Shown here one piece after another: positions 9,841 through 17,915 of a DNA stretch of 41,624 bases. Where the stretch lies: positions 1-41,624 of the forward strand of contig JAGHCW010000018.1 of assembly GCA_021160245.1 (NCBI GenBank). Direction: 5' to 3'. Source of the DNA: a bacterium. GTDB taxonomy: Bacteria > B130-G9. Made by a program: the position numbers and the translations under genes. The notes under the pieces are model-generated. The model did not search any database and had not been told where the DNA came from. It worked only from the letters and a program-made list of their open reading frames with translations. Numbering within the stretch: position 1 is the stretch's first letter; every line of letters begins with the position of its first letter.

Positions 9841-9886
9841 GGCCCGCTGTCAGGAAACAGTCCACCGCGTCACTTCAGAGGCCATA

Positions 9887-10828
9887 ATGCGACTGAGAAA
9901 GAGACTCAGGAAGGGATACAAGAAAACCAGCCGCGCGGTCAGATACTGGTTCGGGCGCCAGATGCTCAGACTGGGGCTGTTTCTGATCCCTCTATTTCCC
10001 CTCGCGTTCATCGTGCTACTCGCGAGCTTTGCGGGCAAACTGGCGTGGTATCTGCGGGGGAAGGACCGGAGGCTTGCGTTCGCCAACATGGAGCTGGCCT
10101 TCCCGAGCCTAACGGATGAGGAAAAGACAAGCATAAGCAAGACCGCGGCCCGTAACCTGCTCAAGAATCTCCTTGAACTCGCATGGATAAATGGACATCC
10201 CGATCTAATGCCTAAACTCGTGGAATTGGAGGGGATGGAGCATATCCAGAATGCCGCAGCCAACGGCAAAGGCGTCGTTGTAATTAGCGCACACCTCGGC
10301 AACTTCATGCTTCTATGCCTCAGGCTGGCAATGGAGTGCGATGGATTCTCCGTCGTCATCAATATACCGCCGGATAAGGGGATCGCCGCCATGTTGAGGA
10401 GCTGCCACGCGAGATTCAGCATGAACCCCATCAACCGCAACCCTCAGTGGGCATCATTCAGGGAGTCGTTGCGAAGGCTGAAGAAGGACGAAGTCATCTG
10501 CCTCATCGCCGACGAAGAAGCCAGGAAAGGCGGCGTCTTCGTTGACTTCTTCGGCCATCTCGTCCCAACGCCCAAGGGACCAGCGGCACTTGCCATCCGC
10601 TCAGGCGCGACCGTAGTCCCCGCGTTTGCGTATCATTTACCTGAGGGCAGACAGAAGGTTGTCGTCCATCCCCCACTGAGGATGCCCGAAGGATACACTG
10701 ACGAACATATCCAAGAGGGCACGGCGGTCTTCACCAAGACAATTGAGGAGGCAATTCGGGAACATCCCGAGGAATGGGCCTGGATTAACAACAGGTGGCG
10801 CAAGCGCCTCACGAAAACCGGCCCATAG
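9887..10828 (+). CDS. LpxL/HtrB-like lysophospholipid/lipid A acyltransferase
   Basis: 313 aa, GKGVVVISAHLGNFMLLCLRLA (HxxxN/D-type motif), GPAALAIRSGATVVPAFAYH, PEEWAWINNRWRKR. Confidence 0.88.
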   Translation: MRLRKRLRKGYKKTSRAVRYWFGRQMLRLGLFLIPLFPLAFIVLLASFAGKLAWYLRGKDRRLAFANMELAFPSLTDEEKTSISKTAARNLLKNLLELAWINGHPDLMPKLVELEGMEHIQNAAANGKGVVVISAHLGNFMLLCLRLAMECDGFSVVINIPPDKGIAAMLRSCHARFSMNPINRNPQWASFRESLRRLKKDEVICLIADEEARKGGVFVDFFGHLVPTPKGPAALAIRSGATVVPAFAYHLPEGRQKVVVHPPLRMPEGYTDEHIQEGTAVFTKTIEEAIREHPEEWAWINNRWRKRLTKTGP

Positions 10829-11176
10829 CAGGCCCCATCGCTCTGGACGAGATTGTCGGATGGCGGAGGATTCCCCGGTCGCCACCCTCTCCGATCCCCA
10901 GACTGGCGCCTACTGCTACTCACATGCCCTTTCAGCGCATTTAGGCTTGGCAATAGGGCGCTCAACCATCCATAAACGACACAAATGGCCACAAAATGCA
11001 GCATACCCAACAATCTAATGGCAAATCCCTGCGAGATAAAATTCGCAACCAGGAGACGCGTGACATGAGTATCCTGAGCGCAGAAAGCGATTGATCAGAA
11101 TTACCCTACCTCAGTACTCCGCCTCTTCAAAAAATCTAGAACAGCCCCGACGTAATAGCTATCATCAAGCCAATCA

Positions 11177-13669
11177 CTAGTCCTTAGACTTCCGCCCGAT
11201 GATCGCGTAATCCTGAAAGCCAAAGAGCATTCCGTCGATCTTCTCAAGATTCATGCGCATCGTCGTGTCCCGGTCATCCGAATCGCCTTCTGGAAGGGCG
11301 AGCCTCGTCTTGCTCCCAACCGGGGCGAGATATAGCACATCCTCAACCTCAACGTCTGTAAGCGAGAGCCCGAACCTCAGGAGCTCGGGATGAATCGGGA
11401 AAACGTGCGATGGATCGAGCAGAAAACTATTGATTAACGCATACAAAGAGAAGGGATTAATGGTCTCGAAGACAACAACACCGCCCGGTGAGAGCTTCTC
11501 CGCAATCAGCTTGCAGAGTCCAAGCACCTGAACGGGCGGAAGATGCTCCACAACCTGCGAGCAGAAGACTCCGTCAAATGATCCCACCTTCGCCTCCGAA
11601 AGGAAGGTGTGTAGGTCATAAGCCTCTGCCCTCAGCCCCTTTGACTTGCACAATTGAATCATCTCGGGATTCCGGTCAATGCCGAGCGCTTCAATCCCAC
11701 GCCCCTTGAGCAATTCCAGAAACTCCCCTCGCCCACAGCCAAGATCAATCACTCTCCGGCAATTTTCAAAATGAGGCGCATATCGCTCCTGACGCGCCTT
11801 CAGGGCGGTGCTGTCGCCTCGAAAGCGCTCTTCGAATATAACGTATTCATCATCTGTTAAGCCAAAGCCCTGTCCATTTCGCGATGGGCTGAGCTGAATA
11901 CTTGGCGCCTCGAGCGCATTCTGCGGTTCAGACTGGAGCTTGCGCTTGATGAAGATTATCGAGTGGTCGATCTCCTTCTGCCGACGGTTGAGCTCATTGA
12001 GCGTGACCGCGTGTTTCTCCTGTGTTTTCTGGAGATTGCTGGCCCAAGCATCCTGCAACTCGTTGCTCTTCTGGAGAGTTGATAGCCATTCTCGATACTC
12101 GTCCCGGGCGGTCTCAAGATTATCGAGCCAGTCCGCATGCTTCTTCGCCTGAGTTGAGACGTTCGAGAGCCATTCATCCTGCTTATCCGCCTTGTCGTTC
12201 AGATTCGTGAGCCATTCATTCGTCGCCTCATAGCTCTCATTGAGGTTCTGGAGCCACTTCTCATGGCCCTCTGTCTTGCTCTCAAGGTTCGAGAGCCAAG
12301 TATTGGCGGCCTCATAGCTCTCATTGAGATTTTGGAGCCACTTGTTTGCAACCTCGTGGTTGTCGCTGAGGTTCTGGAGCCACTCGTCGTGACCCATGGC
12401 CGTGTTCTCTAGATTGGAGAGCCACTCGTTTGACGCATTCTGGCCATCGCTGATGGTTGAAATCCACTTATTGTGACCATCAGCCCTGCTCTCGAGGCTT
12501 GAGAGCCTGTTGTCTGCCGCTTCGGAACTCCCATTGAGGTCCAGAAGCCACTTAACATGTTCCTCGCTAACGTTCTCGAGGTTAGTAAGCCACTCGTTGT
12601 GCTCATCAGCCTTGCTCTCGAGATTTGAGAGCCAATCCTTCGCCTCGTCCAGCCCGCCCTTAAAAGCATCCATCGATTCCGACGCCTCAACCCGCTTTAT
12701 CTCTGTGTGTTCAAGCCGAGTATCCAAAGACTCAATTTGCAGCGAGAAGAAAGAGCGGAGATCGTCGATGCTCTGTCCAAAGAACTGTATCTCTGCCAGG
12801 GTTTTCTCCAGCGCTCGCTCGTTCTGCTCAAAGCGCGCGTTGGTTGCCCTAGTAGCATCTTCCATCCTATCCGCTCGCTCATCCAGAGCCGCAAGATGCT
12901 CGGGGTATTCATCCAACCTCACCTCAGCTCTATCCGACCTTCCCTCGAGGCCATCCAGTCTCCTCTCGCACTGACTGATCTTCCCCTCAATGGACTCCTT
13001 TAGGGAAGCCGCGAGATCGGATGAACTGTCAATCATGTCATTCATCAGCGATGTCATCTGCGAGTTCACCGCGCTCTGACGCTCAAGCATGGTCGAGAGG
13101 AATGAAACCGTCTCGGACATCCCCTGAATGCAGGAAACTACTCCTTTGCTAAACAGTCTTTGATTCTCCACTTTCTGCTCGAGATTCCTCTCAACTTCCT
13201 GTATGCGGCGAACCTCATCCGCATTCCGTTTAAGGAGCGAGACCACTGCTCTATTGAATCTTGAGACCTGTGGAAAGAGACCGTCGGTGTAAGTTCTCGT
13301 CGAATATCGGAAAACTTTGAACGCGACTCGTTTGAGCGACCCCCAGATTCCCTTCGTCTTGGCCAAATAATTCAGGTCGATCTCTACATTCTCATCGATC
13401 TTCGCGAGGCCTTGCTCCGACGCCCGAGCGAGCTCCTCAGGCGCCAATTGCATCACAGATTTCTGCGACTCAAGAACGTCTCTGGCACTCGAAAGAGCTG
13501 TCTCTTGGGCCGAAAGCATCTCCAAGTATTTCGCCGAGCGCCTATTGGGGTCTGTGTTTGACAAACTGCCCAACAGGTCACGCCTCGTTCGATTCAGATT
13601 CGAGAAGTATCGAGCGAATGGGTCATTTGTGCCCTTTGTGCTTGTCATCTTACCGTTCCTTATTCTCAA
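11177..13669 (-). CDS. Class I SAM-dependent methyltransferase with long N-terminal coiled coil containing 14-residue tandem repeats
   Basis: C-terminal VIDLGCGRGEFLELLKGRGIEALGIDRNPEMIQLC...FDGVFCSQVVEHLPP (Rossmann methyltransferase motifs); N-terminal 500+ aa heptad-like coiled coil. Confidence 0.92.
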   Translation of the reverse strand: MRIRNGKMTSTKGTNDPFARYFSNLNRTRRDLLGSLSNTDPNRRSAKYLEMLSAQETALSSARDVLESQKSVMQLAPEELARASEQGLAKIDENVEIDLNYLAKTKGIWGSLKRVAFKVFRYSTRTYTDGLFPQVSRFNRAVVSLLKRNADEVRRIQEVERNLEQKVENQRLFSKGVVSCIQGMSETVSFLSTMLERQSAVNSQMTSLMNDMIDSSSDLAASLKESIEGKISQCERRLDGLEGRSDRAEVRLDEYPEHLAALDERADRMEDATRATNARFEQNERALEKTLAEIQFFGQSIDDLRSFFSLQIESLDTRLEHTEIKRVEASESMDAFKGGLDEAKDWLSNLESKADEHNEWLTNLENVSEEHVKWLLDLNGSSEAADNRLSSLESRADGHNKWISTISDGQNASNEWLSNLENTAMGHDEWLQNLSDNHEVANKWLQNLNESYEAANTWLSNLESKTEGHEKWLQNLNESYEATNEWLTNLNDKADKQDEWLSNVSTQAKKHADWLDNLETARDEYREWLSTLQKSNELQDAWASNLQKTQEKHAVTLNELNRRQKEIDHSIIFIKRKLQSEPQNALEAPSIQLSPSRNGQGFGLTDDEYVIFEERFRGDSTALKARQERYAPHFENCRRVIDLGCGRGEFLELLKGRGIEALGIDRNPEMIQLCKSKGLRAEAYDLHTFLSEAKVGSFDGVFCSQVVEHLPPVQVLGLCKLIAEKLSPGGVVVFETINPFSLYALINSFLLDPSHVFPIHPELLRFGLSLTDVEVEDVLYLAPVGSKTRLALPEGDSDDRDTTMRMNLEKIDGMLFGFQDYAIIGRKSKD
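12005..12634 (-). repeat. 15 tandem 42-bp (14-aa) repeats inside the coiled-coil methyltransferase gene
   Basis: Consensus WLxNLxxxxExxxE/K. First Trp codon at 12634-12632, last repeat ends at 12005; 630 nt = 15 x 42, matching a manual count of 15 units. Confidence 0.95.
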
Positions 13670-13894
13670 ATTATATATCGCTGATTAGCATCCGATGCGC
13701 CTGATAGAATAAGTATCATAATATGGCGGCGTTGTAAGTTGCATACACTTTAATGCGCAGGTATGCGGATCATGCACGAGCCGCAAAAACCGGACATTGA
13801 GCAATTCAGTGATCTCAGAAAATGGCAGGAGTGTTCCAATATAATGAGGCGCAGCAGGTAGAACGCGCTGAGAAGTCAAGGAGCAGGCCCGCGT

Positions 13895-14509
13895 CTAAGC
13901 CGTAATCCCAAGGATCAAGAGCGGAACCGGGGGATTGCTTCTTCCCTGCCGGAGCACATTATATACCTCGCCTTCATAGTACGCTATGCCCGACGACATT
14001 TCGGACTGCATCGCCTTGACCGGCAAGATTTCGACTCCGACATTGATTACTCCGCCTGAGTAGAACAGCATGTGCTTCACGAACAGGTCGTATGCGACAA
14101 ACGCGTATTTACCAAACTGGACCTCTACTGCAACCGTCTCGTTGACGAAGTCGGTCTGCTTGTATGAGCGGATTGGCGATTCTTGTCCACACGCGATCAA
14201 ATGCTCCCTCTGCTGGTCCAGCGGCAGATTCATGGTCTCTTCCATTTGCGTTCGATCTGTCGTCACAAAATAGCTGTATCTGCGCTCGCTCCAGCCACGA
14301 TCAGCGAACAGCCTCTTGAATTCCGCATTTAATTCTGTGGGGCTATATAGATTCCTACCTAGCGTCCCGCGTTCTTTGCTGACCTTCGTCTTGAACTGGT
14401 CAGCTTCAACCGACTCTATGACGCTCCGTATTTCCTCATAAATGGCTGAATGATGAACAATGAGGTATTCCTCGCCATTAAGATGCGAGTATTTCTGCTC
14501 TATCTGCAT
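13895..14509 (-). CDS. BglII-like type II restriction endonuclease
   Basis: 204 aa; TDFVNETVAVEVQFGKYAFVAYDLFVKHMLF...GVINVGVEILPVKAM...IAYYEGEVYNVLR...VPLLILGI. D-x8-E-x-Q spacing matches the BglII active site as I recall it (D84, E93, Q95; LVEVQFSNYPF). Sits directly downstream of a DNA methyltransferase. Confidence 0.8.
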   Translation of the reverse strand: MQIEQKYSHLNGEEYLIVHHSAIYEEIRSVIESVEADQFKTKVSKERGTLGRNLYSPTELNAEFKRLFADRGWSERRYSYFVTTDRTQMEETMNLPLDQQREHLIACGQESPIRSYKQTDFVNETVAVEVQFGKYAFVAYDLFVKHMLFYSGGVINVGVEILPVKAMQSEMSSGIAYYEGEVYNVLRQGRSNPPVPLLILGITA

Positions 14510-14511
14510 CT

Positions 14512-15468
14512 TCAGCTAGGGCTCAACGTTTCAAAAGGGCTTTTTGCAATGCTCAAGTTGCCCGTCGGCTCGTAAACCGGCCTCTCTGGCCGTATTTTCA
14601 ACCTTCCTTGATACGCAAGCCCCACTCTCTGGACAGCGATATCGAAGTACTTCTCCACCGTCTCAGCCCCCGCGCCTCTTCTACCCTCGATGACGGCGGC
14701 AGCAATAGAAGAACCCACTCCCATGAACGGATCGAGCACGAGATCACCGACATTCGTCATCGACCGGACGAGCCTCTGAACCAATGCCACCGGGAACTGG
14801 CACGGATGTTCCGTTTTCTCGACATGGTTGCTCTTCACATTGGGGATGTCCCAGACATCACTCGGGTTCTTTCCGCTGGGATTGCAGGAGTATCGGCCAG
14901 CATTGGGACCTTTGAAGTGCTTCTTGCCGGGGTACTTCTGTGGAACACGCACCGCGTCGACATTAAATACGTATTTATCCCCTTTGGTAAACCATAGAAT
15001 GACCTCGTATCGGCCAGAGAACCTCTTGGAGCAGTGTAGGCCGTGACCAAAATGCCAGACGATGCGATTGCGGAGCTTCAAACCGTGCCTCGCAAAACAA
15101 TCATACAGAAGGATATCCAGCGGCACGATCTCACCGTTTTCGACCCAGTTTCCAACTTCCCAACAGATACTACCCCCATCCTTCAAGGCCCTGAAACACT
15201 CGTCAATGACCTCAGCCTGAACTCGCACATAGTCATCCAAGACGAGCTTCGACTCATACGACTTCCCAATGTTATAGGGCGGCGAGGTAACGACCAGTTG
15301 AATGCTCCGGTCCGGGATCTGCCTGAGGAAATCGCGGCAGTCGCCCAGATAGAGAGATACGGTCGCATCAAGGGAGAATGTGCGCGATATCTCAAGCGAT
15401 TTCTTCGGAGCCAGAATGGTGAGATTTGGGTCATGTCGAGGCATAACCCGTTCCGAGGAATCAATCAT
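14512..15468 (-). CDS. Type II DNA methyltransferase, TSPPY class (probably N4-cytosine), partner of the BglII-like endonuclease
   Basis: IQLVVTSPPYNIGKSYE (motif IV) ahead of DLVLDPFMGVGSSIAAAVIEGRRGAGAE (motif I): beta-type order; 318 aa. Confidence 0.9.
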   Translation of the reverse strand: MIDSSERVMPRHDPNLTILAPKKSLEISRTFSLDATVSLYLGDCRDFLRQIPDRSIQLVVTSPPYNIGKSYESKLVLDDYVRVQAEVIDECFRALKDGGSICWEVGNWVENGEIVPLDILLYDCFARHGLKLRNRIVWHFGHGLHCSKRFSGRYEVILWFTKGDKYVFNVDAVRVPQKYPGKKHFKGPNAGRYSCNPSGKNPSDVWDIPNVKSNHVEKTEHPCQFPVALVQRLVRSMTNVGDLVLDPFMGVGSSIAAAVIEGRRGAGAETVEKYFDIAVQRVGLAYQGRLKIRPERPVYEPTGNLSIAKSPFETLSPS

Positions 15469-15504
15469 AGTGGTTGGCCATATCCCCTATCCCCAACACT
15501 CCAC

Positions 15505-16521
15505 TCAGAATTGCTTTAGGAAACGCAGATCGTTCTCGACGAAGAGCCTGATGTCATCAATGCCATACTTGAGCATCGCAATTCGCTCAATGCCCATCCC
15601 GAATGCGAAGCCAGTATACTTCTCCCTGTTATACCCAACGTTGTCGAAGACGTTTGGATGAACCATTCCACAGCCCAATATCTCAAGCCATCCAGTTCCC
15701 TTGCACGACCGACAGCCCTTGCCTGAGCATATTCCGCAGCTGATGTCCATCTCCGCGCTCGGCTCCGTGAAAGGAAAATAGTGAGGTCGAAAGCGCGTCT
15801 TGCGCTCCTCGCCAAACATCTGCCGAGCAAACTCGCCCAACACGGCTTTGAGATTGGAGAACGTAACGCCCTCGTCAACCATCAAGCCCTCAACCTGAGT
15901 GAACATGGGCAAATGCGTCGGGTCAGCAGCGTCACGCCGATAGGCCACTCCGGGCGAGATCACCTGCACCGGCGGTTTGACCGACTCCATAACTCGAATC
16001 TGTACAGGGGATGTGTGCGTTCGCAAAAGGACGTCATCTGAAATGTAAAACGTATCATGCAAATCTCGAGCCGGGTGCTCCTTCGGTGTGTTAAGCGCCC
16101 CAAAATTGTAGTAGTCCAGCTCCACTTCCGGACCGGTCTCAACCTTGAAACCCATCTCCACGAATATGTCTATAACATCGTCCATTACCTGTGTGCATGG
16201 GTGAAGGTGTCCCCGCGCGAACGAATACGAGGGCAACGTCCAATCGAACGAACTCGCGGCTACCTCCCCCTGATTTGCGACAGCAATCCGCTCCTTGGCC
16301 TCATCAAAAGCCTGCTGAACAGAGACCTTCGCATCGTTGATCACCTTCCCGGCCCCCGGACGCTCCTCGGTGCTCAATTTGCCGATTGACTTTAGGAACA
16401 TCGCTAAGAGACCGCGCTTGCCAAGATACTTTATCCTAAATCTCTCCAGCTCCTCTGCACAACTGGCGGAGGCGAATTCCTTAACAGCCTGCTGCTTGGC
16501 CTCGGCAACTTCCTCGATCAT
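15505..16521 (-). CDS. pheS: Phenylalanyl-tRNA synthetase alpha subunit
   Basis: PSYSFARGHLHPCTQVMDDVIDIFVEMGFKVETGPEVELDYYNFGALNTPKEHPARDLHDTFYI, TQVEGLMVDEGVTFSNLK, GFAFGMGIERIAMLKYGIDDIRLFVENDLRFLKQF. Confidence 0.97.
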   Translation of the reverse strand: MIEEVAEAKQQAVKEFASASCAEELERFRIKYLGKRGLLAMFLKSIGKLSTEERPGAGKVINDAKVSVQQAFDEAKERIAVANQGEVAASSFDWTLPSYSFARGHLHPCTQVMDDVIDIFVEMGFKVETGPEVELDYYNFGALNTPKEHPARDLHDTFYISDDVLLRTHTSPVQIRVMESVKPPVQVISPGVAYRRDAADPTHLPMFTQVEGLMVDEGVTFSNLKAVLGEFARQMFGEERKTRFRPHYFPFTEPSAEMDISCGICSGKGCRSCKGTGWLEILGCGMVHPNVFDNVGYNREKYTGFAFGMGIERIAMLKYGIDDIRLFVENDLRFLKQF

Positions 16522-16682
16522 AATTCCCTCAAAGTAAGCAAGTCATTGCAAAATCGCATCATGCGATGGGATTCCCCAAGTTCTAAAAATATGACTCATT
16601 GCCTTCTACCTTGCTGCCGCAACACGGTCCATAATAGCGAGTTTGGAGCGGAAAGGCGGAAAGCAGGATGCTATCGTCACAT

Positions 16683-17915
16683 TTACGGCATGTAGGGGCC
16701 TGGCGTAGACCGCTTTTTCTTCTTCCTCCTCTCAGACTTGTCTATCTTGATCTGAGCTACACGCGCACGCACCTTCTCCTGTATATCGACAAAACGCCTT
16801 CCAGCAAGAACCAGGAAACGGGAGTAGTTATGAACCGCCTCGTCTGGCTTGCCACGTCCGTCGTAAAGCACCCCCAAGCCATAGTATGCCAAAGGCGCTC
16901 TGTTATCCATAAGTAGAATGCGGCAATATGTCCGTCTGGCCAACTCCAGCTTGCCTAGTCGCTTGTAAACGACCGCCAGATTGTTATAGACATTGATGTT
17001 CCCCTCATTCAAAGCGATAGCCTTCTGATACTCGCGCCCGGCCTCATCAATCATCCCCATCATAAAAAGAGTCAACCCGAGATTCGTGTGCAATGCGCTC
17101 TTCAGTTCATTTGAGCCCCGCTCTGTGCCAATACCCGTGCGCAAATATCGCTCCGCATCTGAATAAGACTTCCTGTCCAACAAGAAACTGCCTATGCCCA
17201 AGAGAGCCATCTCGTTGTCCGGCTCCTTGCTGAGCGCCAATTCATACTCCGCCAACGCCTCTTCAAGCTTGCCCTTCTTCCTGAACGCTCGAGCGTTACT
17301 CAGATGAGCGAGGCACGCCGCCGTTCTCTCCCTAGACATCTGGAGCGCAGCCGGCCCACCGCTAACTTCCTGAATATCGATTGAACCCCTCCTCGAACGC
17401 TCCTTCCGCTTCATCCTCGATACGGCCATATCCGCTTCGGACAAAGAGATAGCGAGAGACCGCGCGGGGGATCGCTCATCTGATGCAGCGGAAACGTCAT
17501 TGGGCGGTTCGACGACACCCGTATCGCCGACAGCAGCATCAGCAGCCTCCGCAACTAGCTCCGGAAGCACTATCGCTTCAGCAGAAGGCGTATGCGCTGG
17601 TCTCTGCTCAAGTGAGCCAAGTGCTGGATTGTCATTCGACCTCCTTTGACTATCTAGCCCGTCTGGGCCGCGCGATGTACCCTCGGATTTCTGACCGGAC
17701 ACCCGAGATGTCTGTTCCATGTCCCCGCCAACAAACAGCGAAAAGGCCGCAATCAATGCCGCCAAGCCTAGACAGAGAACGCCAACTGATGCTAGAATCT
17801 GCCAGGATTGCCGTTTCAAACCTCTCGGCCTTCCCGCCCGCCCAGCAATCGCCACGCCAGCCCTGGGTTCCTTCTCATCCTCTGCTCGCCTCAATGCATC
17901 GTGAATTATGCTCAC
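16683..17915 (-). CDS. GspB-like inner-membrane protein with TPR repeats
   Basis: N-terminus MSIIHDALRRAEDEKE plus one TM helix resembles GspB/ExeB-type proteins; several TPR units (LAEYELALSKEPDNEMALLGIGSFLLDRKSYSDAERYL...). Confidence 0.75.
   Translation of the reverse strand: MSIIHDALRRAEDEKEPRAGVAIAGRAGRPRGLKRQSWQILASVGVLCLGLAALIAAFSLFVGGDMEQTSRVSGQKSEGTSRGPDGLDSQRRSNDNPALGSLEQRPAHTPSAEAIVLPELVAEAADAAVGDTGVVEPPNDVSAASDERSPARSLAISLSEADMAVSRMKRKERSRRGSIDIQEVSGGPAALQMSRERTAACLAHLSNARAFRKKGKLEEALAEYELALSKEPDNEMALLGIGSFLLDRKSYSDAERYLRTGIGTERGSNELKSALHTNLGLTLFMMGMIDEAGREYQKAIALNEGNINVYNNLAVVYKRLGKLELARRTYCRILLMDNRAPLAYYGLGVLYDGRGKPDEAVHNYSRFLVLAGRRFVDIQEKVRARVAQIKIDKSERRKKKKRSTPGPYMP

Noticed and set aside
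12005-12634. Tandem repeat initially considered as a possible CRISPR-like array
   Set aside because: Period is a constant 42 bp with no unique spacers, and it is in frame within a CDS encoding coiled coil.
12510-12974. 154-aa plus-strand ORF rich in Ser
   Set aside because: Antisense to the coiled-coil methyltransferase; Ser/Arg/Leu richness follows from the opposite-strand codons.
13685-13879. 64-aa minus-strand ORF upstream of the coiled-coil methyltransferase
   Set aside because: Short, no motif, no clear ribosome-binding site or homology that I can recognise.
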